Position numbers and translations under genes: made by a program
Assembly: GCA_015232865.1 (NCBI GenBank)
Contig: JADFYU010000002.1
Location: 27,070-91,069, forward strand
Source of the DNA: Magnetococcales bacterium
GTDB lineage: Bacteria; Pseudomonadota; Magnetococcia; Magnetococcales; UBA8363
DNA: 64,000 nucleotides
Direction of reading: 5' to 3'
Shown: piece after piece, positions 24,655 through 33,309 of the stretch
How positions within the stretch are numbered: the stretch's first letter is position 1
How the letters are laid out: each line of letters begins with the position of its first letter
The notes under the pieces: model-generated
Databases searched by the model: none
Told to the model about the DNA's origin: nothing
What the model saw: the letters and a program-made list of their open reading frames with translations, nothing else

Positions 24655-25539
24655 TCAATGAGTTCGATCAGTTATATAGCGAGCCAACAGACGCAGAGGG
24701 TCAGCCGCTTGGGAAAAATCATCCAGGCAACGCAGCGCTTCCTGAATCAACGTCTCCGCCTCTTGACGGGCTTGCCCCAGCCCCATCAGAGCCGGATAGG
24801 TGGATTTGGCGTGCTGCTGATCCTGTCCGGTGGATTTGCCGAGCAGGTGACAGTCTCCCACCACATCCAGGATATCGTCGGCAATCTGGAAGGCCAGTCC
24901 AATGGCTTCCCCGTAGCGTTTAAGCTTTTTGATCTGTTGTTCGCTTCCTCCACCCAATCTGGCACCGGCCAGACAGGAGGAACGAATCAAGGCGCCGGTT
25001 TTATGAACATGGATGTATTGCAGTTCAGCCAACTCGATGGGTCGATTTTCAGCCAACATATCCATCATTTGTCCGCCGACCATTCCATGAATGCCGGCAT
25101 CCTGAGCCAGTTGAACCACCATGGCCAGGGAGTCTGCCGCCGATACCCCTTCTATGGGCCGGGCCGCCAGTTCAAAAGCCAGGGTCAGCAGACCATCCCC
25201 AGCTAAAATAGCGGTGGCTTCATCAAACTGTTTATGACAGGTTGGCCGCCCCCGGCGCAGATCATCGTCGTCCATCGCCGGTAGATCGTCATGGATCAGG
25301 GAGTAGGTATGAATACACTCCAGGGCGCAGGCAAAGGGGAGTAACTTTTCCGTCTCTCCACCCACCGCTTCTGCAGCGGCCAACACCAAAATCGGTCGCA
25401 GCCGTTTTCCGCCGTCAATCAAGGAGTGTCGTATGGCTTGGTTGAGTTGCTGAGGAGGTTTTTGCGCTTTTGGCACCAAATGGTCGAGGGCGGAATCGAC
25501 CTGGCGTTTCCTCTCTTTCAGATAGACGGTAAGCTCCAC
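24655..25539 (-). CDS. ispA: Farnesyl/geranylgeranyl diphosphate synthase
   Basis: A 294-residue short-chain trans-prenyltransferase. The first aspartate-rich motif lies in DDLPAMDDDDLRRGRP and the second is FQIADDILD; LIDGGKRLRPILVLAA is also present. It condenses IPP with DMAPP/GPP. Chain length is probably C15, given the dxs operon partner, but could be C20. It lies 2 bases after xseB. Confidence 0.94.
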   Translation of the reverse strand: MELTVYLKERKRQVDSALDHLVPKAQKPPQQLNQAIRHSLIDGGKRLRPILVLAAAEAVGGETEKLLPFACALECIHTYSLIHDDLPAMDDDDLRRGRPTCHKQFDEATAILAGDGLLTLAFELAARPIEGVSAADSLAMVVQLAQDAGIHGMVGGQMMDMLAENRPIELAELQYIHVHKTGALIRSSCLAGARLGGGSEQQIKKLKRYGEAIGLAFQIADDILDVVGDCHLLGKSTGQDQQHAKSTYPALMGLGQARQEAETLIQEALRCLDDFSQAADPLRLLARYITDRTH

Positions 25540-25541
25540 GA

Positions 25542-25754
25542 TCAGTCGGACTCCGGTGTGACATTGGCGAGAGGTTGTGAAAGCTCCTCAATGCGTTTTT
25601 CTGCGGAATCCAGCTTGGATTGACAGTGTTGAGAGAGGATAACACCCTCTTCAAAAGCCTTTAAGCCCGCCTCCAGAGGAAGTTCTCCCCGTTCCAAACG
25701 GTGAACGATTTCCTCCAGTCTGGTCAAGGATTCCTCAAAACTAAGTGTTTTCAT
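25542..25754 (-). CDS. xseB: Exodeoxyribonuclease VII small subunit
   Basis: A 70-residue protein with the XseB signature (FEESLTRLEEIVHRLERGEL, then PLEAGLKAFEEGV and CQSKLDSAEKRI). It joins XseA to degrade single-stranded DNA into oligonucleotides. It heads the xseB-ispA-dxs-tlyA run; xseA is about 1.1 kb upstream on the same strand, separated by an M23 peptidase gene. Confidence 0.93.
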   Translation of the reverse strand: MKTLSFEESLTRLEEIVHRLERGELPLEAGLKAFEEGVILSQHCQSKLDSAEKRIEELSQPLANVTPESD

Positions 25755-25925
25755 AAGAGATGTTCCGAGTCGATCTGGGTGTTGAGCCCCTGTGATAATC
25801 CTGAATTCGAATGCACGCCCAACTGCCGGATTCTGAGAAGTGGCGGAAAGCGGATGTTTTGCGGCATTTGTGAACAGGAGGGGAAATATACCTCCATTCC
25901 CCTATGGTTTCAATGGATTTCCCAT

Positions 25926-26780
25926 TTATTGCCCCCGGTTGCGAAGCCCCGGCATCATCAACGGGTCAACTCGGGCACTGCGAACCAACATGCCCCAGTG
26001 CAGGTGGGGGCCGGTAACCCGGCCAGTCATGCCGATGGTGCCGATGATGGTGTCTGAGCCAATCCAATCCCCTTCATTCACCAACATGGTGTCCAGGTGG
26101 GCGTAGAGGGAGATCACCCCATCGCCATGGTGGATGACGATGGTGTTGCCGGTAAAGAAAAAATCAGATCCGGTCAATACCACTCGACCGGGGGCCGTCG
26201 TCATGACGGGCGTACCTTTTGGCGCGGCGATATCGACACCGTTATGAGGGCGTTTCGGGGTGCCGTTGAGGATTCTCCGGCTGCCAAAAACCCCAGAAAA
26301 GCGGCCTTCCAGAGGCAGTTTGAACGTTTCGGCATAACCGGGACGATCTCCGCGCAGGTCGTAGGTGGCTTTGATGGCTTTGGTCTCTTTGCTGGCGCGA
26401 CTCAAATCCGTTTTGTTGAGGTCTACCTTTTTTTTCGGCAAAGTCAGACGCTCCTCCTCATACGCTCTTGGGCTGACCCAGATCTTGCGGCTGACGGTCT
26501 CTTTTCTACCTTTCTTTGGGCTGATCTGAACCCGAACCGTCGAATAACCCTCTTTGGTCTCCATGTCCAAGGCGATGATGCCCAGCCCTGTCTCGGAAAT
26601 AGGAAATGTCCGGTTGTTGACGTCACCGACCAGGGTCGCCCCCTCTGGAAACCCTTGCACTTGAATCAAAACCGCTGAGCCGGGAATCAGGGATTCGGAA
26701 AGTTGGAATGAGGCACTCCAACCGATTGCGGGTAGAAACCATTGGAAACTGAAACACATCATCAATGCTAAAAAACGCAT
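25926..26780 (-). CDS. M23 family metallopeptidase (LytM-type)
   Basis: A 284-residue exported protein. A signal peptide (~1-24) is followed by a beta-sandwich domain (~25-130). The C-terminal M23 domain has zinc ligands in HNGVDIAAPKGTPV and GPHLHWGM, plus the VIHHGDGVISLYAHLD stretch. All metal ligands are present, so it may be an active murein endopeptidase in the periplasm. The start is backed by AAGGA upstream. It lies between xseA and xseB. Confidence 0.93.
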   Translation of the reverse strand: MRFLALMMCFSFQWFLPAIGWSASFQLSESLIPGSAVLIQVQGFPEGATLVGDVNNRTFPISETGLGIIALDMETKEGYSTVRVQISPKKGRKETVSRKIWVSPRAYEEERLTLPKKKVDLNKTDLSRASKETKAIKATYDLRGDRPGYAETFKLPLEGRFSGVFGSRRILNGTPKRPHNGVDIAAPKGTPVMTTAPGRVVLTGSDFFFTGNTIVIHHGDGVISLYAHLDTMLVNEGDWIGSDTIIGTIGMTGRVTGPHLHWGMLVRSARVDPLMMPGLRNRGQ

Positions 26781-26887
26781 AAAGTCACATCCTTGGTTTG
26801 AGAGGTTTTGTAAATTTTAGGAACGACGTGAAAATTTTGCTGATCTTGATTTTATAAACTAAAGTTTTGCATGTAAATTCCGTTGTG

Positions 26888-28228
26888 TTACGACCGCTGG
26901 GTGATTTTGGCGGTCAATCGGCCGTTGGCCAGTTGGGCCTGAATTATTTGACCACATCGCATCTCCGAGGCATCCCGGACAATCCGGCCCTGGTTGTCCA
27001 GGACAATGGCATAACCACGGTTTAAAACCGCCTGCGGAGAGACGGCAGACAGTTGTTGGATCTGAGCGGCCAGTTGGGTTTTTCGGTTGCTGATCATCAG
27101 AGGAGCACATTTTGATAGTTGCTGTCGGAATTGGTTTAACTGACTATTGTACAGGCCGAAATAACGACTTTTCGGCCAGTTTTCAAGACGAGCGGTCAGA
27201 TCGGCCAGCTTTTTGCGCAAGGGCTGGTTGCCCGATTGCGCCGCCGCAAAGAGCCGTTCAGTCAGCTCGTCACTACGCAGTCGTGCCTGATTGATGCGCT
27301 GAGTCGGGTGGATCAACTGTTTTCGCAGCAGGTTCAATCGACCAACATGGCGTTCCATCTGTTGTTGGGCGGCCTGGATCAATTGGCGGTGCAGGCTTTT
27401 CAATTGGGCCATCAAGACGATTTTTTCCGGGATGACCTGCTCAGCCGCCGCTGATGGGGTGGCGGCTCGCCGGTCAGCCGCCAGGTCTGCCAGGGTTTGG
27501 TCCACCTCATGACCGACGGCGCTGATAACTGGAATCGGAGAGTTGGCAATGGCTCGAACGACGGTCTCGCTGTTGAAAGCCGACAGGTCTTCAGCAGAAC
27601 CGCCACCCCGACCGCAGATGATGACCTCTGCCCGTCCATCTTCCGCCAATCGGCGCAACGCCCAGGCAATCTCTTCCGGGGCCGAGTCGCCCTGAACCAG
27701 GGTCGGCGAAAGAATAATGTGAAGATTGGAAAACCGGTCATCGAGCACCCGCAGGATATCTTGAAGGGCCGCGCCGGTTTTGGAGGTGACAATGCCGATG
27801 ATCGTCGGCAGAAGCGGCAGAAGCTTTTTCTTTTCCGGGCTAAAAATCCCCTCAGCCGCCAATCGGGCGTGCAGCAGAATGAACCGTTGACGTTCGTCGC
27901 CACTGCCGACTGGCTTTAACCCCTCAATGATGACCTGATACTCTCCCCGTGGTGCATACACGGCAATCCGACCACTTATCTGAACCCGATCACCTGAACG
28001 AGGCTCAGTGGATAATCGAATCCGGGTGGTTCGCCAGATCACCGCCCGGATTCGAGATTCTCCATCAATCAGGGTGCAATAGAGATGGCCGGAAGGGGGG
28101 GCGCGCAGTTCTGAAATTTCTGCTTCGACCCGAATGAAGGAGAGTCCCTCTTCCAGTAAGTCGCGAATTTTTTCATTGAGTTCAGAGACCGATAGCCAGC
28201 CGTTCTGAATGGGAGCGTTATTCATCAT
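26888..28228 (-). CDS. xseA: Exodeoxyribonuclease VII large subunit
   Basis: A 446-residue protein. The N-terminal OB fold includes LSVSELNEKIRDLLEE and PSGHLYCTLIDG. The catalytic domain includes GIVTSKTGAALQDILRVL, IICGRGGGSAEDL and ISAVGHEVDQTLADLAADRR. A long coiled-coil C-terminal half follows. Start may be either of two adjacent ATGs (28228 or 28225). With XseB it digests single-stranded DNA. Confidence 0.97.
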   Translation of the reverse strand: MMNNAPIQNGWLSVSELNEKIRDLLEEGLSFIRVEAEISELRAPPSGHLYCTLIDGESRIRAVIWRTTRIRLSTEPRSGDRVQISGRIAVYAPRGEYQVIIEGLKPVGSGDERQRFILLHARLAAEGIFSPEKKKLLPLLPTIIGIVTSKTGAALQDILRVLDDRFSNLHIILSPTLVQGDSAPEEIAWALRRLAEDGRAEVIICGRGGGSAEDLSAFNSETVVRAIANSPIPVISAVGHEVDQTLADLAADRRAATPSAAAEQVIPEKIVLMAQLKSLHRQLIQAAQQQMERHVGRLNLLRKQLIHPTQRINQARLRSDELTERLFAAAQSGNQPLRKKLADLTARLENWPKSRYFGLYNSQLNQFRQQLSKCAPLMISNRKTQLAAQIQQLSAVSPQAVLNRGYAIVLDNQGRIVRDASEMRCGQIIQAQLANGRLTAKITQRS

Positions 28229-28425
28229 GTCGAGCAGTTTCCCACGACTGCCCGCTTCATTTCAAGCTGATTTATCTGCCGTGACCGGGCGAAAATAAAT
28301 TAACTTTACAATTTTATTGATTTTATTTAACAAAACCATCTCGAAAGCCCGGTGAGATGATCCGTCCCGCTTCCGCAGAGAAACCGAATCAATCTCCTCC
28401 AAACCGATGAATTAATCGGTTATGT

Positions 28426-29004
28426 TTATGAATTTTCCGGGAAATTTTCTACGCCCTCACCTGGAACGATATTTTTTTCATCATCTGGGATGGGGGTAGG
28501 AATGGGCCAATGTCCCGGTAACGGAAAAGGCTCTTCCATCTCTCTGGGGTGAGGGGCGTCATCTTTCATGACTGGATCAAGCCAACTGTTCATATTGACG
28601 CTGTCACAGCTAAATTCAATGGGAATGCCGTTGGGGTCGTAGGAGTAGATGGAGAAGAAACAGCCATGGTCGATCATGTCCGAAACCGGAAATTCAGCGG
28701 CATCCAGGCGGGCCATGATCTCCCAAAGTTGATCTTTTTTTTCAACACCAATGGAAATATGATCAAAAATAAACGGCCCTTTGACCGGATCTCCATGGCG
28801 ACGATAATCGACTCTGCTTACGTCCGGCCATTCAAAAAATGAGATGCGATTGTTGCTGGATACCTCAAAAAAATATTGGCGATAACCGGTCCGTCCATAA
28901 GCATAAACCAGCCTCATTCCAATCAGGTCACGCCAAAAATGGACGGTCTTTTCAATATCGTTTGTCGCAAATGCGGTGTGATGTATTCCTGTAAAATAGC
29001 TCAT
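28426..29004 (-). CDS. VOC-superfamily (glyoxalase/extradiol-dioxygenase-like) protein
   Basis: A 192-residue protein with paired beta-alpha-beta-beta-beta modules. The first metal ligand is probably in GIHHTAFATNDIEKTVHFW, with others in FDHISIGVEKKDQL and the glutamate of GIPIEFSCDSV. The closest look is to ring-cleaving dioxygenase or glyoxalase-like proteins. A proline-rich tail (~155-192) follows the domain. Substrate unknown. Monocistronic. Confidence 0.85.
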   Translation of the reverse strand: MSYFTGIHHTAFATNDIEKTVHFWRDLIGMRLVYAYGRTGYRQYFFEVSSNNRISFFEWPDVSRVDYRRHGDPVKGPFIFDHISIGVEKKDQLWEIMARLDAAEFPVSDMIDHGCFFSIYSYDPNGIPIEFSCDSVNMNSWLDPVMKDDAPHPREMEEPFPLPGHWPIPTPIPDDEKNIVPGEGVENFPENS

Positions 29005-29242
29005 TGTTCCCTTGCCTTCTTTCTCGTTTTAGTCCAGACGGTTCAAAGTGTCTGTCAATCATGGATCGTCTGGCTAAGTAGAACCATCATGATTTCAGTT
29101 GACAGTATGACATTTGATCATATATCGACAAGAATGGTTCCGTAATATCTTTTGCCGGCTTGAGAATGGGCGCCAAAGGAGTTGGGTCTGCGGGTAGGAG
29201 TTGAGCGATAATATCAGGTTGGATATAGATGGCTTCCAGGGG

Positions 29243-29623
29243 CTACTCGACTGGCTGAACTTCCATCCGTTCAACGTCGGCCAGGGTTACACGTCGACCA
29301 TCAGCTGTGGTAAAAGATCGACCGTGAACCAGCCCTTTGGGTGCGTCATAAAGGGCGACCTGTCCGGTTTCTGCGTTGATTACACGGATTCGCACCTGAA
29401 TCTGGCCCTGGATCCAGTCATCATAGATGTACCAGGCGGCTAAACCAAACACGGCTATGACAACGGAAATGGCGATTAATTGCATGGTAGGGGGGGAGGC
29501 GTCTGCTTTGACCGCCGCAGAAGAGGCCGAACCGAGCCGGCCTTGTTCTTTGCGAGCGTGATTCTTGCCGACAAAATAGACAATAGAAATAACCAAAATA
29601 GGCAGGAAAAATTTAAAAAACAT
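29243..29623 (-). CDS. Small membrane protein, unknown function
   Basis: A 126-residue protein with two predicted transmembrane helices (~4-20 and ~48-68) joined by a charged linker (KNHARKEQGRL). The C-terminal soluble part of about 55 residues is beta-rich (QVRIRVINAETGQVALYD and GRSFTTADGRRVTLADVERM). The tail looks like a small fold that may bind a ligand. No family recognised. Coding is supported by coherent hydrophobic and soluble segments and by the absence of a competing frame. Confidence 0.7.
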   Translation of the reverse strand: MFFKFFLPILVISIVYFVGKNHARKEQGRLGSASSAAVKADASPPTMQLIAISVVIAVFGLAAWYIYDDWIQGQIQVRIRVINAETGQVALYDAPKGLVHGRSFTTADGRRVTLADVERMEVQPVE

Positions 29624-29894
29624 CGGATATAGTCATTAACCAGCTGAATTCAATAAAAAATAATCACTAAAATTTCTTGATGGGGACGGGTAAAAATGTT
29701 CCGTTAATATGTAGGCGAATCGTTGTTACCTATCCCGTTCCAAAGTAACATGAAAGAAGAGGATGCGAATAGGGCGAATGCCAATGGATCATTTTTTACG
29801 GGGTCGCCCGGATCCTGAAAATGCCAGTGGCGTACGGGTAACTTCCGGTTTTTGTTCTATCTGTCTTGTGGATTGTTGAGGTTGGAGCGTTATA

Positions 29895-30389
29895 ATGGAA
29901 AATGGGCGTCGTTGCCAGTTGAAGAGTTGTTCGGAGCAAGAGACCGAACAGATTGGCCGGAAGATTTCAACCCTGTTGCAAGCCGGATCGCTGGTATTGC
30001 TCAATGGTGACCTGGGGGCAGGAAAAACCGTCATGGCTCGCGGAATTATTCGGGGTTTGGGGGTGGATGATCCCTATATCACCAGTCCAACGTTTACCCT
30101 GATGAATACCTATACGGCGGGGCATCTCCCAGTCTACCATTTTGATTTGTATCGTTTGAATACCCCTGATGAGTTGGGCTTGACCGGCACCGACGAATAT
30201 CTGGAAGGGGATGGCGTCTCTCTGGTTGAATGGGCCGAAAAAGGTGGTGATTGGATTCCGGCTGATCATCTGCTTGTCAATATTTACCATCAGGAAGATC
30301 AGCCGGAACGTCGTCTGATCGAATTGGATGCAACCGGTTTTCGCAGTAGAGAGGTGTTTGATGAATTTAAACAACAATTCTTCAATTGA
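29895..30389 (+). CDS. tsaE: tRNA threonylcarbamoyladenosine biosynthesis ATPase TsaE
   Basis: A 164-residue P-loop ATPase with Walker A LNGDLGAGKTVMARG (~36-50), the family stretches ITSPTFTLMNTY and VYHFDLYRL, and LVEWAEKGGDWIP. It works with TsaB and TsaD to make t6A37 in ANN-decoding tRNAs. GGAG lies 8 bases before the ATG. The 3-prime end overlaps the next gene (amgK-like) by 29 bases, an order shared with several proteobacteria. Confidence 0.95.
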   Translation: MENGRRCQLKSCSEQETEQIGRKISTLLQAGSLVLLNGDLGAGKTVMARGIIRGLGVDDPYITSPTFTLMNTYTAGHLPVYHFDLYRLNTPDELGLTGTDEYLEGDGVSLVEWAEKGGDWIPADHLLVNIYHQEDQPERRLIELDATGFRSREVFDEFKQQFFN

Positions 30390-31368
30390 TTCAGCCGCCC
30401 TGGATTTTTTGAAAGAGCAGGTGGGTGACTCAATAACCATCTCTCTCGTTTCCGGGGATGCCTCCTTCCGTCGATATTTTCGGGTCGAGACGGAAGACGC
30501 TCGCTATATTCTGATGGATGCCCCGCCTTTAAAGGAGGACTCCGCACCATTTTTAGATTTATCAAGGTTTTTATATAAAAATGGAATCCCGGTTCCCCAG
30601 GTGATTGCGGCCCGTTTGGATCTCGGTTTTTTGTTGTTGGATGATTTTGGCGATTGTACTTTTTTGCTGGCCTTGGAACAGGGCGAGAGTCCAGATTTGC
30701 TCTATAGGTGGGCTGTTGATGTTTTGTTGGATATACAGACCACTCCCGTCAATGGGCAGACCATTGCCCATGAGCGTCCGTATGATCGGGCGCTCCTCTC
30801 CCGTGAATTGGCGCTCTTTACCGATTGGTATCTGGAAGGAATTTGCAAGCAAAGCATAACGGTATCAGATCAGAAGCGGTTTGATTCGCTCTTTGAACGA
30901 GTCATGGAACAGGTTTTGTGTCAGCCCACCTGTCTGGTTCATCGAGACTATCACAGTCGAAATCTGATGTGGCGTCCACAAGAGCAGGGTCGAAATCGGG
31001 TTGGGGTTTTGGATTTTCAAGATGCGGTCATGGGGCCGGTAACGTATGATCTGGCCAGTTTATTGCGTGATTGCTACGTCGCATGGGATCGGTCTTTTCG
31101 CGATCAGATCTCAGCTTGGTGGTTGAAAGGCGCACGGGATCGTTTGAACTATAATCGAACAAATGAAGAATTTGAAAGGGATTTTGACTGGATGGCGTTG
31201 CAAAGAAATTTAAAAGCGGTGGGTATTTTTGGCCGACTCTCCCTGCGTGATTCCAAACATGGATATTTGAAAGACATTCCTCGGACTATGTCTTATATTA
31301 AAGAAACTATTATAAAATATCCAGAACTGGATGAATTGAACGGTTTGATCGGGCGGTATGTGCCATGA
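30361..31368 (+). CDS. amgK: Cell-wall sugar kinase AmgK-like (aminoglycoside phosphotransferase fold)
   Basis: A 335-residue protein of the APH kinase fold. The Brenner motif is LVHRDYHSRNLMW and the metal-binding segment is VLDFQDAVMGPVTYDLASLL. AmgK phosphorylates MurNAc/GlcNAc at the anomeric position in the murein recycling bypass that avoids de novo MurA. The ATG at 30361, with GAGAGG upstream, fits the family better than an earlier frame start. It overlaps tsaE by 29 bases and murU by 4; the MurU neighbour strengthens the assignment. Confidence 0.9.
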   Translation: MNLNNNSSIDSAALDFLKEQVGDSITISLVSGDASFRRYFRVETEDARYILMDAPPLKEDSAPFLDLSRFLYKNGIPVPQVIAARLDLGFLLLDDFGDCTFLLALEQGESPDLLYRWAVDVLLDIQTTPVNGQTIAHERPYDRALLSRELALFTDWYLEGICKQSITVSDQKRFDSLFERVMEQVLCQPTCLVHRDYHSRNLMWRPQEQGRNRVGVLDFQDAVMGPVTYDLASLLRDCYVAWDRSFRDQISAWWLKGARDRLNYNRTNEEFERDFDWMALQRNLKAVGIFGRLSLRDSKHGYLKDIPRTMSYIKETIIKYPELDELNGLIGRYVP

Positions 31369-32036
31369 ATGGAATGATTTTGGCTGCAGGAAAAGGGGAT
31401 CGGTTGCAGCCTTTGACTCTGCATACGCCGAAGCCGCTGGTTAAAGTGGCGGGAAAAAGCATCATTGAACACACCATCAAGGGTTTGGTGGCGTTGGGAA
31501 TCGATCGACTGGTTGTTAACGTCTGGCATTTGGCCGATGAGTTGATGGCCGCTGTGGGGGATGGGTCACAATGGGGTGCGCAGGTTGTCTGGTCTCGAGA
31601 GGAGCGGTTGCTCAACACCGGCGGAGGTGTTCGTCAGGCGCTGGATAATCTGGGTCATGATCCGTGCCTCCTGGTTAATGGGGATATCTTGTGGGATCTG
31701 GATCTGACACCGCTTTTGGCTCGATTTGATGTTAAATCCATGGATGCGTTGTTGGGGTTGGTTGAGAATCCTCCCTATAAAAAAAGTGACTTTTGTTGCG
31801 ATGTGTCGAGTGGGATGTTGAGGCGGGCGGAGGGTCAGGAACCGGGATCGACCTATGCCGGGATTATGGTGTTCGATCCGCAAGCCATGGCCGGTTATCC
31901 GATTGCCCCCTTCTCTCTGAATCAACTGTTTGACGATGCCCTGCAACGGGGTCGGCTGTTTGGCCTTTCCCTCAAGGGCCGCTGGGCCGATATGGGCACG
32001 CCGGAACGTTTGGCTCAGGTTCAATCACAGTGGTGA
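31365..32036 (+). CDS. murU: N-acetylmuramate alpha-1-phosphate uridylyltransferase (MurU-like)
   Basis: A 223-residue nucleotidyltransferase with the pyrophosphorylase signature ILAAGKGDRLQPLTLHTPKP and the divalent-metal stretch LLVNGDILWDLD. In the AmgK-MurU bypass it converts MurNAc-1-phosphate to UDP-MurNAc. The start overlaps the amgK stop (ATGA). The alternative annotation as a generic mannose-1-phosphate guanylyltransferase is less likely given the kinase partner and the short length. Confidence 0.9.
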   Translation: MNGMILAAGKGDRLQPLTLHTPKPLVKVAGKSIIEHTIKGLVALGIDRLVVNVWHLADELMAAVGDGSQWGAQVVWSREERLLNTGGGVRQALDNLGHDPCLLVNGDILWDLDLTPLLARFDVKSMDALLGLVENPPYKKSDFCCDVSSGMLRRAEGQEPGSTYAGIMVFDPQAMAGYPIAPFSLNQLFDDALQRGRLFGLSLKGRWADMGTPERLAQVQSQW

Positions 32037-32313
32037 CGTTTTATTAATTTTTTTGGTTTTGTTTTGTGGATAAAATTTTTCAGGCGGATGGGCTGTTCTT
32101 TTTTGGAATAGACCTGTTTCCTGGGTTTTTCTCCGGTTTTGGGTAAAAGTGGCTTTTTTTTCTGGCGATTATCGATAACGTTCGTTCAGCAAAAGAAGTC
32201 GTGGAATAATCGAGTTAATTTTTGACAGTTCTCGGTCTGTTGGGCTAAAATGAGCCGTTGGGGTGGATTGGTCCTTTTGTTAAGGATAATTGAATACTAG
32301 GGAAGGAATAGTC

Positions 32314-32961
32314 ATGGATTTTTATTCGGCGCGTGTCAATATGGTCAAGTCTCAGGTGGCTCCAAACAAAGTCCATGAACCAGAGATCTTGGACGCGATG
32401 TTGGCGGTTCCACGAGAGAAATTTGTCGATGCTTCTCAACAGGATCTGGTCTATTCTGATATACCGGTCGTCATGGGAAGTGATCGTCGTTTTCTCAAAC
32501 CGTTACAAACAGCACAACTTATACAGGCCGTGGATGTCAAAAAGGGTGAACGGATTCTGGTTGTCGGGGCGGGAGCCGGTTACGAAGTGGCCCTTTTGGA
32601 AAAAATGGGCGCTGAGGTTTTTGCTCTGGAGTCCAATGCCGATCTGGCCAAAAACGCAGAAGCCCGGACCGGGTCGGACTCGGTCCAGTGGTTGGTGGGC
32701 GATTTGGAATTGGGTTGGGCCGACCAGGCACCGTTTGACGGCATTATTTTTTGTGGCGGCATCTCCTCCATACCAGCCAAGTTGGTTGGTCAGTTAACCC
32801 AAGAAGGGGTGTTGGTTGCCATCGTCGGAAAACCAGCGGCTCCGGTTATGACATTGACCCGGATCAAAGGGGTAAGTGGAGGCGGGCACCCGGAATTTCT
32901 TCTGGAGACCGTTGCTCCCCTGTTGCCTGGAATGGCTGCTGTGAAGCGGTTTGAACTGTAG
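32314..32961 (+). CDS. Protein-L-isoaspartate O-methyltransferase family protein
   Basis: A 215-residue protein with PCMT features: MVKSQVAPNKVHEPEILDAM at the N-terminus, VPREKFVD, the substrate loop SDRRFLKPLQTAQLIQAV, and SAM motif I ILVVGAGAGYEVALLEKMGA. It belongs to the shorter alpha-type Pcm-like proteins that often sit upstream of outer-membrane export or LPS genes; true isoaspartyl repair activity is not assured. The ATG at 32314 with GGAAGGA upstream is clear. A 277-base AT-rich spacer precedes it. Confidence 0.88.
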   Translation: MDFYSARVNMVKSQVAPNKVHEPEILDAMLAVPREKFVDASQQDLVYSDIPVVMGSDRRFLKPLQTAQLIQAVDVKKGERILVVGAGAGYEVALLEKMGAEVFALESNADLAKNAEARTGSDSVQWLVGDLELGWADQAPFDGIIFCGGISSIPAKLVGQLTQEGVLVAIVGKPAAPVMTLTRIKGVSGGGHPEFLLETVAPLLPGMAAVKRFEL

Positions 32962-33090
32962 TTTTTGAATCCAGGTTAAATTCGGATCAGGCTCTCTTCC
33001 AACCGGTTTGGAATGTCGCTGCGTTTGGAGTGTCAGGGAAGAGCAGGCGTCAAAATTTAAGACAGATCCATTTTATTAAGGAGTTATCTC

Positions 33091-33249
33091 ATGGCTATTA
33101 ACCGAATTCAAGCTGCTTCCGGTGGTGCATCTGCTGCTCGGGACAGTACCATGGAGATGCTGCCGACGATTGGTGGTGTCATTCTTGCGGTCATTCTTGT
33201 TTTTGTGGCCGGATATTATTTGACAAAAAATAAAGGCAAGAAAAAATAG
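33091..33249 (+). CDS. 52-residue single-span membrane protein, unknown function
   Basis: A short frame with AAGGAG 7 bases before its ATG. The N-terminus is polar and alanine/serine-rich (MAINRIQAASGGASAARD). A single hydrophobic helix follows (PTIGGVILAVILVFVAGYYL), and the tail is very basic (TKNKGKKK), predicting an N-out, C-in topology. The strong ribosome-binding site and coherent composition support a real gene. It sits between the Pcm-like gene and lysC, 60 bases from the latter. No homologue known to me. Confidence 0.72.
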   Translation: MAINRIQAASGGASAARDSTMEMLPTIGGVILAVILVFVAGYYLTKNKGKKK

Positions 33250-33309
33250 ACGCGTGGTTTGTGTCGTGGTCACTGGTTATCAATCATTTTTTCGTAGAGG
33301 AACACGTTT

